A stretch of 64,000 nucleotides of DNA from Phlebotomus papatasi (GCF_024763615.1 NC_077223.1:12214001-12278000); one strand, 5' to 3'; positions 47,267 through 58,549 are shown, counted from the stretch's first letter. The notes: generated by a model from the letters alone, not told the origin. Translations and numbers: made by a program.

Positions 47267-50200
47267 TTATTTGTTGAACACTCGGATCAGTTGACCTTGC
47301 TCGTTGTATACGTAGATGGGGTCGGTAATAGGTTGGACTGGAGAATATCTGTAGTAAAAATTGAAAAAAATATTATAAATATTAAAATCAATAAAAAATA
47401 ATAATATTAAAAATCTGCTTAAACACTTCCAACACTTCGGAAGTGTTTCGAAAATCTGTCAACACTTCTGATAATTCGTGTACTTGTGATATTTTTTATA
47501 TTTTAGACTCCCGCTCAATCGGGTCTTTTTCAATCGAGTGAAACATTTTACTGACAATTTTCACGTTTGATTTTGAAGCAAATTTGCTCAAATTCGCTGT
47601 ACACTCAGTCCCGGCATTAAGTCCTTCGGGATTATGCACCTGACTGAATTATGCACCTTACGGAATTATGCTCCTAACGGAATTGTGCACATACAATGCA
47701 GTCAATCATTTTTGAAATACGCCTGAATGTATACTATTTTGCTACGCGGGAAATTTGAAAATATTTTGCTACTTTTTCAGAATAAAACTTTTATTTCTTT
47801 TATTAACTCTTTCCGGACCGCAGCATATGCTGCAAGCCAATTTCAGCATTTTTTAATCGAAAATATCTAAGCTCAGGAATTAATTGAGGGTCTACAAAAA
47901 ATATCTTACATTTGGACATCCGTATAGTTTGTAATCATCCATAAGAATAGGATTTTTATCAGTTCTAAATAATTAAAAAACATTGTTTTTCACAGAACTC
48001 ATAATGCTGCTTTGGTTACTCAGAGTCCCAAAAGAGACGAAAGAGTTAACCCTTTAAGGACGATTGGAACACCGGTGTCCCATAAAGAAAATACTTTTTC
48101 CTGACTACCTAAAGTTATTTTTTTTCTTATGTCTGTATATAATTGTAAAGTAGAAGGTTGAAAGAATCTAGAATATATTTTTGCACTCTAGATATTTGCT
48201 ATGTAGTAAGTATTTAAGCTCAAAAATGGCGAATTTTTAAATTCTCAAATTCATAATTGATTTTATTTATTTTTCTTACTTCCAATTTTTTTTAAGCAAA
48301 ACCCTTTTGGCAATAAAAACTACAATACTCATACGTAATATTTTTCATTAAAGCGAAAAATATTATTCATTGGTTTTGTTAAAAAAATTACTTGAATTTT
48401 TGGGCTAGTTTTGTCTCACAAAATACACCGAATCAGACTCTGTTGGACTTTCCAAGGTTAGATGTAAGACTTATCATTGATTATGTTTCTCAGTTTAGTT
48501 TTTTGTTGATTTTCAGTTCGTAAAAAGTGTCTCGTCGTTAAAGGGTTAAGGTAATTTTTTTTTAATATTCTAACCATTTATTGAAGAACTCTGGCCAAAA
48601 AGTACTGTTTGTTAATGCTTTTCTATTAAAATTAAACAGTTGAATCTTTTTGTTTTAATTTAACTACTTTTACTCCGCGCGAAATTCGTTCTACGGCCGA
48701 TTTATTCAAAAGAAAGCCCCTGCGGAAATGCAAATTTTCTCGATGCGTAATGCCATTTCGCGCGTTTTTTTCCGGTCCCGAAAATGTGCATAATGCCGGG
48801 ATCTAGTGTAAATGCTTTAGAAATGATGATTTCGATGTAAAGAACCAAAAGACCAAAAACAATCAAAACTGCCGATCTTTTAGCATTTCTATGAATGAAG
48901 ATATAAAATTAGCTTTTGGGGACATTAAACGGGCATTGGTAAAATATTTTGAAGTGTTTACATTCCATGGAAAAAAATCTAAATGAAGGAAAATGGGTGC
49001 CGCATGCGGCTGCATGAGTTATCTAAAAAACAGGTAAAAAATCAAAAAAGAAGTAATACATGCGATAAGAAATGGCTGTTGTCCGAGTATTGTAAACCCT
49101 AAACTAAACGTTGTTGCTTTCACGTAGTGAAGGGCAATAATCTGCAAAACGACCAAATATCTCCAAGAAGAAGACAATGCTCATTACCTGGAGGAATTAA
49201 CTAAATTGAGCGAAACTGATTAGGACTTGTTACCAACAACTTTTGATTGATTTTGCTTCATTATTTCTCGAAAAACGGCCATAATAGGTCAAACAACACG
49301 AGATAGTAATATTAGTGATATTGTAACACGACTACGTTCCGAGGCACGAGCCGAGGCATTGCGTTTCTATGATCCAGGTCAATATCAAAACGCTGAATTC
49401 GGATATCCTACCGCCCCGCTGTATTCTCTAAACTTGGTACTTTCTGATAATCAGTTGTTCCGGTCGTTTGCACATAGTTGGGCTAAGGAGCACTTTTACA
49501 ATTTCAAAGAAGTCGAAAATTTGGTGTATGGATAGTATTTATCAAAGAAAATCTCATGATAACTCCAGGGTATCCATTTATTGCCAAAGAAGTGGTGAAA
49601 AGTGTAGCTAGAAAGAACCGGTATTTTGAATAAATTGTTTTTGGATTTTCTTTTGATTTTTTCCATGTCTTTTTTTTTTAATAAAAAAACTGCGGATTTC
49701 AAGTTGAGGATCTAGCATCTAGTTAATCTATGAAATGAAATAATTTATATGATACACTATTTAATGTGATACGAAACAATCATAAAGCATTTTTTGATAC
49801 TAATTGGGAATAGTTTAGCTGAGATTTTGCACTGAATTACTAGAAATTCAAATAAAATTCCATTTAGAAGTTTAGAATAATATTTCTATCGTTTCTAACC
49901 TCACAAAAAGTGATCGCGCTAAAAGATCTAATTCAATTTTCATATCGAGATGTAAATTAATTCGTGGCGAAAATGGGAACAGTCGCAGCGAAAATAAGAA
50001 CAGTTTTGTCGAATAAGGGTTTCGAACCTATTTCTTTTAAAGTTTCTCAAAGATACTTGGAATAAAAGGAAGCAGAAGACAAATTTATAGGGCACTGGAA
50101 AGATGGCGTCTTAACAAACACAACTGTCAAGGATTAGTGAATAAAAGTGTCAAAACAACACAAGTGTGCAAGTTCACAAAGTACAGAATAGAAAAAGTCC

Positions 50201-50994
50201 TTTTCACTTGGTCCTTACCTGAGCTGGGCAGTGAATCCATTGCGACGACGGTCCTCTTCGGTCTGTCTGGTGAGGAACATAACTCGTTGGAGGGTGTTAT
50301 CCTGTGAGAGAACGTAATACTGTCCAGAAGATCCTGCATTGGCAACAGCCACAACGGTCTGGCCATTGTTCTCGGGGTCCTCAGTATCTTCTGGATCTTC
50401 TTCTGGTTGTTGCTCAGCCTGAGGGCGAGTGGCTCGTGTTGGTGGTCCATATTCCTGCTGAGGTCCAGCTTGTTGACGACCGAACTGAACATTGGCCCTC
50501 AGTTGACCAGATTTCAGATTACGAGCAACTTCGAATTCCTGAGGATCTGTGTACTGACCACGGAATTGCGACTGCTGCACCCTCTGACGAGAAGATTGGG
50601 GTGGGTTGAAACGAGGAGCGTTTGTGGTGGGAATTCCTTGAACTCTCAAATCATCTTCAGAGTCCTAGAAGTATTAGAGATGTGGTGAGAGAAAAGATCA
50701 AGATTTCAAATCATCTGACTTACATCATCGGCTGGCGGATTCTCGGGACTTTCAGTAACTGTTCCGACATATTCGACATTCTCCCTGGTGACTTCAACTT
50801 CGTAGTTTTGCCTCTGAGGAGCTCCATATTGGTTGGGTAGATTAAACTGAGCCCCCTGTGGTCTCCATCCAGATGGAGGGTAGGGTGCCTCGCCAACAGC
50901 AATTCCAATAACGGCGCACAAAAGGAGGAGCTGCGAGAGAAGAAGACTTAATTCCTTGTAAATGATGATTAGATGCTCGAGATACCTTCATCAT
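47267..50994 (-). CDS. Secreted cuticle-type protein, four coding exons, 247 aa
   Basis: Exons: 50994-50986 (MMK), 50930-50724, 50664-50219 and 47348-47267. All introns are GT-AG (donors GTATCT, GTAAGT, GTAAGG; acceptors TCGCAG, TTCTAG, CTACAG) and the total is exactly 744 nt. The signal peptide is MMKLLLLCAVIGIAVGEA, split by the first intron as is usual in insect cuticle genes. The mature protein is Pro/Gln/Asn-rich with QYGAP and EYGPP motifs, an acidic patch (EEDPEDTEDPE) and a C-terminal module GQYYVLSQDNTLQRV ... GFTAQLRY ... DPIYVYNEQGQLIRVFNK. The QYYVL...GF.A...Y pattern faintly recalls the end of a Rebers-Riddiford domain, but the full RR consensus is absent. Probably extracellular matrix or cuticle; I do not recognise the exact family. 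The last intron is 2.9 kb. Confidence 0.85.
47813..48049. mobile_element. TTAA-ended MITE, intact copy
   Basis: TTAACTCTTTCCGGACCGCA ... GAGACGAAAGAGTTAA. It is the reverse-oriented, uninterrupted counterpart of 24017-25333 and reveals the empty site of the nested element there. Confidence 0.8.
48046..48549. mobile_element. TTAACCCTTTAA MITE
   Basis: TTAACCCTTTAAGGACGA at the left and TCGTCGTTAAAGGGTTAA at the right, inverted with one mismatch in 18. It shares its first TTAA with the neighbouring MITE, so one inserted into the target duplication of the other. Confidence 0.8.
49022..49537 (+). pseudogene. Decayed coding sequence of unknown origin, inside an intron of the opposite strand
   Basis: From about 49031 one frame reads KKWLLSEYCKP, stop, then RCCFHVVKGNNLQND. 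A shift to another frame near 49145 gives YLQEEDNAHYLEELTKLSE, two stops, and then from about 49246 an uninterrupted run with protein-like composition: TRLRSEARAEALRFYDPG, FGYPTAPLYSLNLVLSD and FAHSWAKEHFYNFKEV, ending in LVYG and a stop. The last 96 codons have balanced amino acid use quite unlike the surrounding AT-rich noise. No ATG precedes it. I do not recognise the family; an inactivated gene copy, a transposon protein or an endogenised viral gene are all possible. Confidence 0.5.
49895..49968. mobile_element. Fragment of the AGGCCATTTACATCG family
   Basis: TAACCTCACAAAAAGTGATC ... AATTCAATTTTCATATCGAGATG resembles the interior of the right half of 33488-34273 (near 34147-34210). No ends are preserved. 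Confidence 0.4.
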
Positions 50995-51098
50995 GCCAGC
51001 CGGAATGTCTGCTTGATTGAAAGTTCACTGGAATTTAATACTAGCACTTGTCTCAAGAGAGCTTCTTCACTACTGTCGATCATTCTTGCCGCCAACAC

Positions 51099-51105
51099 TT
51101 TTATA
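51099..51105 (-). promoter_or_regulatory. TATA box of the first cuticle-type gene
   Basis: On the minus strand TATAAAA, 105 bp upstream of the start codon. It predicts a transcription start near 51070-51075 and a 5' UTR of about 80 nt. TATA promoters are usual for insect cuticle genes. Confidence 0.55.
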
Positions 51106-52084
51106 TCCACGACAAAAGACTCATGAGCACCCATTGATATTCCATGAGCATCCGAATTACTATTTGTCTTTCATTTGATTTATTTGCAAATTTATGAATG
51201 TTTCTGTGACAGGGACATGGAATTTTAGTGAGTTGCTTTTGGGTTTATGGGTTTATTTCACTTTCATTGAAACGGTTTTAAGTGCAAATTCTTAAACGAT
51301 AGAATTTTTCGTACTTCGGAATAATTCTTCGCAGAATTCTGTTCGATTGTGGCGTAAAATTTTAAACTAGATGAGCTTCCTGTTACATATAGTTTAATAT
51401 AATAATATTACATGAATAGCATAAAAGTAATATACCACAAAAATTACATCATGACCCTGAGTAGAAGAAAATTAACCAACATTAAGTCAGAAAAGCCCTA
51501 AAAGTCGAAGTGTGAATTTAAAAAATTAACAAAATATGGCTAACGATCAGTTACAATATTCTATGTTTCTTAAAATTAAAAACATAGAATTGATACATTG
51601 CCAACTTCAGCCTGGAAAGGAAAAATTTCCACTGGAAGTTCTACTGTCAAATTATTTTTCTACAGTTCATGAGTTGCACATTTTCGTGTTGTCTTACAAA
51701 AAACACTTTTCAGCAGATAAAATTTACAATCTATAATTAATTTGTAGTGAAGTATGACTAATTATCCTTAAAGAAGTGTATCAAGTTTAGAAAATACTTT
51801 ACTAGAAAGGCATTTTTGGTCCTTTGAGCCGATTTATTGGGTTTGTTGGGGTGACATTACTACGTTGACCCAGCAACGAAAGTGTTCGGAGTTCGAGAAA
51901 TTGTTCCAGTGGCGACATACCAAACTATTTAGAGCAGGGTAGCCACCATGAATAGCTCTTTGTACTTAAAAAGTCTCCGGAATTGCTTTGTAAATCGTCA
52001 ATTTCTAATTTAAACAAACAAAAGAAAAGGATATCGTCTTGCTTTAAAGCTTCCAATCTTTCTGCCAACAAAACAATGACACAC

Positions 52085-52134
52085 AATGTCAAAAACATGT
52101 TCGCAAAATAAAAATTATTGTGCGTTGGACATTA
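52085..52134. mobile_element. Half copy of the hairpin MITE
   Basis: Only one terminus is present; it matches the right halves of copies 2 and 4. Confidence 0.6.
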
Positions 52135-53423
52135 TACGGTCTTCAAACTTCATGTTTATATACTCCTACTCCTTATCAAAATTAAAGTAAATACTTATTG
52201 TTTAGTAATAAGATATATTCAGTATGAAGATTTTGTTAGAATAATACACACTTGTAACTTGAATCAAAATGTTTACATCGTCCGCATACATATATCATCC
52301 CACAAAACTCTAACGATTTTACGATCAATTTGCGAGTTCCAAGTAAGAGAAGAAGGTTCTTTGTCTTTTGCAAAAATATTAGAAATTCAATGTTAATTAG
52401 AAGTCTCAGATCAGGGAATGAAGTATATCCTTGCAGGAGCTCTTTTTTCTTTTAGAAGCAAATATGCAATAAAGAAAATCCACATAGTATATTTGTTTAT
52501 ATCATTAAATCTTTGTGGAGTTAGTCCAAAAGCAAATGTGGTTTGGCAGCGATTCTTGTTGCCTCCACTATTGGTATGGTTTAAATTGAATTCCCCTTGA
52601 AATGCATTGGAGTTCGATGGACAAATTAAAATGTGAGGAATTGCATTAGAAAAGGTGAAGTATTTTGCACTAGAGGAGGAAGATTTGCAAAATTATTTAG
52701 GCACTTCATGTCGCTCTTCTTGACTGTCTCATGCATTAATAGGTCTTTGACATTGGCCTGAAACATGATCTTATGATGTAATCATTCTGCGGTGATTCTT
52801 TTGTTGGGCCACAACTCCACTCACGGAATTCACGGGCTCGTGCTGCTTTTAAATTCAGTTCACACTCTATCAATATGACACTTTTTTTTCTGCTCAGAGC
52901 CATTCTTTCAATTGACAATGTGATTCATGCTCGTGATGTCGCCTATTTGACTACAGGAGTAATTTCTTTTATTGACGAGTAGCTAGGAGAAAATTATAAT
53001 GAATTTTTGAGATGAAAGATTTTGATTTGCTTTTCATTTGCAAAATGCACAATTCTTTATTTCTTTAAATACACATACAAAAGAGTACAAAAATCATACA
53101 ATATTACATATGAGAGTGTTATAAGAGAGCTCTTAGATAAACAAATTCGATGATCATGTTTTTCTTTTTAAATAGATGATTCCTCTCAAAAATTATGGCA
53201 GTTTTATCGGTGTGCACCAATCTCTTCTAGTACACACTCATTTTTTCACTTTTTCTATGCTTTTTTTTTACTATTATTTACACAAAGAAAATTATAAATG
53301 CTCTTTAGAAAATATACAAAGAATTACAATATCATCTAATATCTACGTTATTAGTTAATTTAATATCATTTAAATTTATTAAAAAAAATAAAATGGATAA
53401 GGGCCATCCAACTCGTGAAGCAG

Positions 53424-53457
53424 AGAGATGTTCATCCTAAACTGAACATCTCTCTGG
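53424..53457. repeat. Perfect 13-bp-arm inverted repeat
   Basis: AGAGAGATGTTCA and TGAACATCTCTCT separated by 8 bases, about 380 bp downstream of the resilin-like gene's stop. It could form a hairpin in either strand; I cannot assign a function. Confidence 0.6.
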
Positions 53458-53830
53458 ATCTAGTGAGTAAAGTGGTGGGCAGTACCCGTTTTATCTCTGA
53501 GTATTTTGTCTAAGATCTTCTTTCCCATACAATCTTAAATGATTTTTTTTCTTGTAGATTAAGAAGGTGATATTGTTTGCAAAAATCGTATTCCATGGTC
53601 GATGCTGTAATTGTCAACGTTTTGTAAACATTATTGCCTATTAAGTACATTTAACAATATAATAAATCCTTAAATAATACTTCAGTGCGATGCAGGTACT
53701 TCCTGCTCAATCGCAGAAGTTGGTAGACAGTGGCAGATGAAGATTAGAACTGGCCAAGATTGGTATCAGTGGAAAAGAAATTGCTATAAATATATGACAT
53801 GGATTTACACTAAGTACTCAATGGTGCTCT

Positions 53831-56800
53831 TTAGTAGCCGTGGAATTGTCCGTTGTTGTTGTAACCGTTGCTGGCAGCATAGTTTCCACCACCGTTGTTG
53901 CCATTGCCGGTATCCTCGTAGGTGATGGTGGGCCTGTAACCCTTTTCGTCAGCCTCGTATTGCACAACCTGTTTCCTGCCATCGGGAAGGAGAACGTAGT
54001 AGCGTCCGACGGTCTTGTCACCATCGCGAGACTCCATGTGACCAAAGTCATTGCCAGAGGGGTAATCCAGAACCTGGTACTCGAAGGAGTACTTGGCTGG
54101 TTCCTGAAAGTGTTAAAAAATTGAAATAGAAAGGGCTGTTTTTTAAGGGAAAGAATATAGAGTTGAAAAGAAAGAAGATAATGAAGAAGGACTATTCAAT
54201 TTAAGGATCTTATCTTTGTGATTATCAAGATTGAACTGAAGAAGATTTGATAAATTTGTTTACAAATCTTCTTCACATCCAGGGGATGACGAAATACGGG
54301 CAAGTTAGTAGCCGTCGATACTAAGCCGACTGATCAACGTTGATCATTGAGTTCGACCATTTATGAACTAAACAAAGCCTAACTGTAAGGTGAATACATA
54401 CTCCTATCCCATTACTTCAATTAGTGTCCTAAATGCTGAAACATTGTTAACCAAGAGCTTCCAAGGAGCATACAGTAAACAGTTTATGATTAGCTAGAGG
54501 AGTCTCGATCAATTAATAATAATAGAGCGGTGATTTTACAACTATACTGAGTTTTTCAGGCGAGCCTGATGGACCTCTTTCGGAAACTTTCGGTAGAAAA
54601 CTGGTTATTACAGGGTATTATGATAGCCCACCATATTACTTCAATTAAAGTGTCCAAAATGCTGAAACATTGTTAACCAAGAGCTTCCAAGGAGCATACA
54701 GTAAACAGTTTTTGATCAGCTGGATGAGTTTCGATCAATAATTGATAGAGCAGTAATTTTACACCTATACTGAGTACTTCAGACGAGTCTGATGGAGCTT
54801 TTCCGGAAACTTTCGGAAGAAAACTGGTTAACACAGGGCATTATGATAGTCCATCATTTGTACAACTATTCATAAAAGTAACCTTACGAAGGGCCTGCAT
54901 CCTACGAAAGAAGCGCTTAGGTAGTAGAAGTCCAATTGTAATTTGATTTAAGTTACAAGGATTGAAAAGGAATAGGCTCTCTTAGAGCAACGTCATTCTT
55001 CTTAATATCCAGCCAGAGACACTGGACATACGTTCTTGATCTCTGACGTTTTCGATCCTATAAACATGACAAAGTTCCGAAAAGAAATGAAACCATTGTG
55101 GTCTTAAAAGCGGACCAGGAAGAGATGTTAATAGTAACGTATATTTACATCAATGGATTGGGTGTAAAGAACGTTAACAAATGTTAACGAAACTTTACGA
55201 AAGGTGAACCCCGCAAGTTCTCCTTGAAGGAAAGCTCTAGGGCGACCTAGTCGAGTATCTTAAAATCAAAACCTTTTGGCTTATGGGGCTTGGCGTTAAA
55301 CTTTTCAAAGTTCGTCGTTCTAGATAGTCTTAGACATCCGAATCAATCATATAATTGATGGTATTCTTTCAATCCTTTACATAAAATATGGGAAGGATTG
55401 CTAGACTTGGAGGTATTTCGGTTCCTAATTCATTGCTCAGTAATCCATCACCGAAACAGATTCTGAGATAAGAACTGAAGAGCAAAGACTGAGTACAATA
55501 CGCAAATATGTACAATATGTCGAAATTCAAGGAGATGACCTCCCTACGGATGCATCAAGGGTTGCAATATTTTCAGGACAGGAATACATAAAATTCTTCG
55601 CCAAAGCTTTCGGCGTTTCAACGCGCCTTCCTCATTGGTTAAATCTCTTATTTGTCTCTGAAATTCTGTCCGAAATGTCTATCTACTGCTCCAAATGAGG
55701 ATTTTATGGGAAAACTGGGAATTCTTCGCTGGTGCTCTTTCTTGGACGTTGATCTGAGGCCAACTTCAATATGTCAATATTAATTTGCCTAGCGGGAAGT
55801 AATGGTCTTACAAGAAACCGATTTTGTGCAATGTATGATCAGCCACAAATTTTGGAACGATTTTAACTCTTCTTAATATATCGCACTAGATAGAAAAGTC
55901 TCGAAAGATTGGCACCGAAGTTTATGAGGCAGTTCTTTATATTGTAAGCACTGATGTGGCTTACTTAAATAACATTATAAGTTCGAAAGGGAAAATGGGG
56001 AACTGCAGATTCCGCCTATCTTTCAACTTTCTTGAAGTGAACTAAAAGTTCTAGTAGTTCTAGCAGAGATGAAATTTTGGGCGTATAGTAAGATTAATGG
56101 ATTAGGATTGTTGGATTCTGCTATTAACGGGGTTAACAATTGTCAAATTGGCCGAACGTTCTGCAAAATGATGCTTAATTTGTCTAAATTTCGTTATCCA
56201 GTTCAAGTGAAGTGCAGCCATTAAACACGAATTAAACAGGAATTAGGAAAAATCAAGAAAGGTTTAAATCTGTTCCGAACGTTTAAAATCAGTCAGTCCG
56301 CTTGTATGAGCTATTATCAATAATTTTAAAACAAAAGAGATTCTGCAAGGTTAGGGTAGTAGAAAGGGTTGTTCCTCAAAGTTTTAATATTCTGAGGTCC
56401 TGCTTAAACCTTTAGTTTGGAAAATGTGTAAGGGGCTATATAAATCCAAGCTGATTGTTGAGAAATGATCGACTTAAGTCCTCTACATACTGGAAGCAGT
56501 TTCGTCAAAAAATCAATTTTTGACAGAATTTTGACGTTTCCACCTAAACGAAAAATTTTGACGAAAATGTCTCCCAATGCGTAGAGGCCTTGAAGGACCT
56601 TCAATCGATGATCCTAAGTCTTCAGTGGGGATCTCAGTGGCGCAATAGGCAAGACCGTTGGGTCTTGGGCGGTGAGATCTCTGACTCGACTCTCACAGCT
56701 GTGAGTTCGAGTCCCGCCCGGTGCAAGCAACTGAATGTCGAGAAAAAGACATTTTTACTCTGATAAAATATAATAAAATGCACAACCTAGAAGGCGTTCC

Positions 56801-58333
56801 TGGGCGAACTACGATTAGCAGATTCTTCCAACACGAGGCACATTGTAATGATTACATTGTAAATACCAAATAAAGTGTCTCGATACGATTAATAATAATA
56901 GTTCTCAGTGTATGACAGTTAGGATAAATGTTTACTGCCAAATTTTATAGACTAAATATCCTCAAGGATCAGCCTGAGCCTATTTGGGCTCTAATGGTCT
57001 TGGCAAGATTTCCTGGATAAATTTTCTAATCGATTCTAACACTTACGCTGTATTCGTAACCTCCGTTTCCGTATCCATTGCTGTATCCGTTGTTTCCATT
57101 GCTGTATCCGTTGTTTCCGTTGCTGTAACCGTTTCCATTGGTGTGTCCCTGGCTTGGGGCTCCGTAGGTGCTCTGTGGCTTGAAGACGGCGCCAGTTACG
57201 GCTGGGGCTCCGTACTGCTGACTAGGAGCGCCGTATTGTTGACTGGGGGCGCCATATTGCTGACTGGGGGCACCGTACTGCTGGCTAGGGGCCTGGAAGG
57301 AGGACTGACTGGCATGGTAGCCATTGGTGGTGGAATGACCGTTGGATGGGGCACCGTAGGAGCTGCTTGGTCTTGGCTGGTATTGATGGTTGTTGTGACC
57401 ATTGGGTACGCCGTAGGATGTTGATGGGGGCAAGTAGGAGTTGGTGGGTGTCTGGAGGGCATTGCTGGATGGGTAGCCGTTGTGGCCATTGCCGCCATTG
57501 ACAGGTGGCTCAGCACTGACCAACACCAGGCAGGAGAGAGTGCACACAATTGCCAAGATCTGCAATAAATTGCCACCCACTTAGTGAATGATGACTATGG
57601 GAATTAGATGAGCTTAGCACTATCGCGATTCTTCATCTCGTGTGACAATCACTACAATTGAATATTACAATTATTAGTTTTCATTGGATTTCTTGTATTT
57701 TCTTCACTAACAACACGGATGACATCGGACAATAAGCGCAATTGCTGAGATTGTTTTATACCTTCTTCTTTTTTCCCATTTTCATTACGTAAATTGTCAA
57801 CAATTACCGTAATCACACAATCTGATTCATTTAAATGTGTAATTTCAAGATGAGAGTCTCACGCTGTAAATTAGAATAAGAGCTCTATATCGCGGATTTA
57901 AGATGAAGATTTTGTGAAGAAATCACAATTCAATTAGAAACATAAATTAATGTCACAGAGTTATTTTGAAATTTTTGTTATTGGTGATTCCGTGTGATCG
58001 AAATTCTAGAGAGATATTGTCCAAAAGTGCGTGATCACTCCTTATGAAGGGGCACAAAAGACAAATGAGCCGCTTCAATGAACTGAGTTTATTCACTTGG
58101 TGATTGAACGTGTGAAGATGATCCAAATGGTGATTGACGCATCTATTGTTGACTTACGATGAAAATTGAAAGTGAATTTGAGACAATGGCTCTGAATTGG
58201 ACAAAATTGGTCTATTCTTTCCAATCAAAGCAAATTTCCCGCCAATTTTCACACACAACTCCCAAAATGAAGAGGAAAATAACTTTTCGAAATTAGCTTT
58301 TTTGATGCGAAAGATCAATGATCGTACCTTCAT
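53831..58333 (-). CDS. Resilin-like RR-2 cuticular protein, three coding exons, 263 aa
   Basis: Exons: 58333-58328 (MK), 57559-57047 and 54103-53831, all joined in phase 0 (donors GTACGA and GTAAGT; acceptors ATTGCAG and TTTCAG). Signal peptide MKILAIVCTLSCLVLVSA, then EPPVNGG. Residues about 30-170 form an elastic, low-complexity region: SYLPPSTSYG, SSSYGAPSNG, four APSQQYG repeats, and GYSNGNN repeats. Residues about 174-235 are a canonical RR-2 chitin-binding domain: EPAKYSFEYQVLD ... SGNDFGHMESRDGD, then GRYYVLLPDGRKQVVQYEAD and GYRPTITYE. A Gly/Asn tail ends in FHGY. This is the resilin/pro-resilin layout: disordered Tyr-containing repeats that could form dityrosine crosslinks, plus chitin anchoring in exocuticle. 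The closest match I know by layout is Drosophila Cpr56F or resilin; orthology is not proved. TATA box at 58550. Confidence 0.93.
54409..54870. repeat. Tandem duplication, two units of about 226-235 bp
   Basis: Unit 1 (about 54409-54634) and unit 2 (about 54635-54870) share GCTGAAACATTGTTAACC, GAGCTTCCAAGGAGCATAC, AGTAAACAGTTT and GAAAACTGGTTA at a constant offset of about 226 bp, with scattered substitutions. Intronic, non-coding, not inverted. Confidence 0.8.
54871..56474. other. Intron of the resilin-like gene, no feature seen
   Basis: Less AT-rich than other intronic DNA here, with no repeat or open frame that I can support. Confidence 0.35.
56475..56591. mobile_element. Small MITE (AAGGCCTCTAC family), copy 2
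   Basis: AAGTCCTCTACATACTGG at the left and CCAATGCGTAGAGGCCTT at the right, inverted, with TTTTTGACAGAATTTTGACG inside. Same family as 19757-19899. Confidence 0.6.
56632..56910 (+). mobile_element. tRNA-derived SINE
   Basis: The head carries an A-box-like AGTGGCGCAATAGGCAAG (56636 on) and a B-box-like GAGTTCGAGTCCCG (56703 on), the RNA polymerase III promoter pair of tRNA genes, about 60 bp apart. It cannot fold as a full cloverleaf and continues as an unrelated body (AAGGCGTTCCTGGGCG, CACGAGGCACATTGTAATG) ending in an AATAATAATA tail. The direct repeat TCTCAGTG at 56632-56639 and 56903-56910 is a candidate target duplication. It lies in the resilin-like gene's intron, opposite to the gene's strand. 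Confidence 0.75.
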
Positions 58334-58549
58334 TTTAATGGATTTAGAACACTTGATCACTCACTGAACACACAAGGGGAATTTCTAAAAGGACTTGCTT
58401 TACTACAGCCTAGGATAGGATTCAACTTGAAACGATCAACTTGGTTGGTTCTCAAGTGTCTTCAGGAAGGTAGCAAAATCCAAGATTTGTACGTGAGAAC
58501 TGTTTGGTGGTCGATCGTATTATGATTTGCTTAGTTCCAGCCTCCCGTA

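Larger units (their letters stand above)
47609..48801. mobile_element. Outer TIR element hosting two TTAA MITEs
   Basis: TCCCGGCATTAAGTCC(TTCGGGA) at the left and TCCCGAAAATGTGCATAATGCCGGGA at the right are imperfect inverted ends; TTATGCACC words cluster just inside the left end. Two TTAA-type MITEs sit inside back to back (47813-48049 and 48046-48549). About 1.19 kb, in the last intron of the cuticle gene. Confidence 0.6.
51106..53830. other. Intergenic DNA between the cuticle genes
   Basis: No gene is supported. A half copy of the hairpin MITE (GTCAAAAACATG ... TTATTGTGCGTTGGACATTATA) lies at about 52085-52134. A perfect inverted repeat, AGAGAGATGTTCA TCCTAAAC TGAACATCTCTCT, lies at 53424-53457. 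The 60-90 codon frames lack domains. Confidence 0.4.

Noticed and set aside
52418..52600. 60-codon frame beginning MKYILAGALFSF, resembling a secreted-protein start
   Set aside because: The signal-peptide look does not continue into any recognisable domain, there is no splice-supported partner, and the region is AT-rich.
56632..56720. tRNA gene
   Set aside because: A and B boxes are present but no full cloverleaf, and an unrelated body and tail follow; better explained as a SINE.
57196..57576. 126-codon frame overlapping resilin-like exon 2
   Set aside because: Out-of-frame reading of the repetitive exon; the correct frame has the signal peptide and splices to the RR-2 exon.
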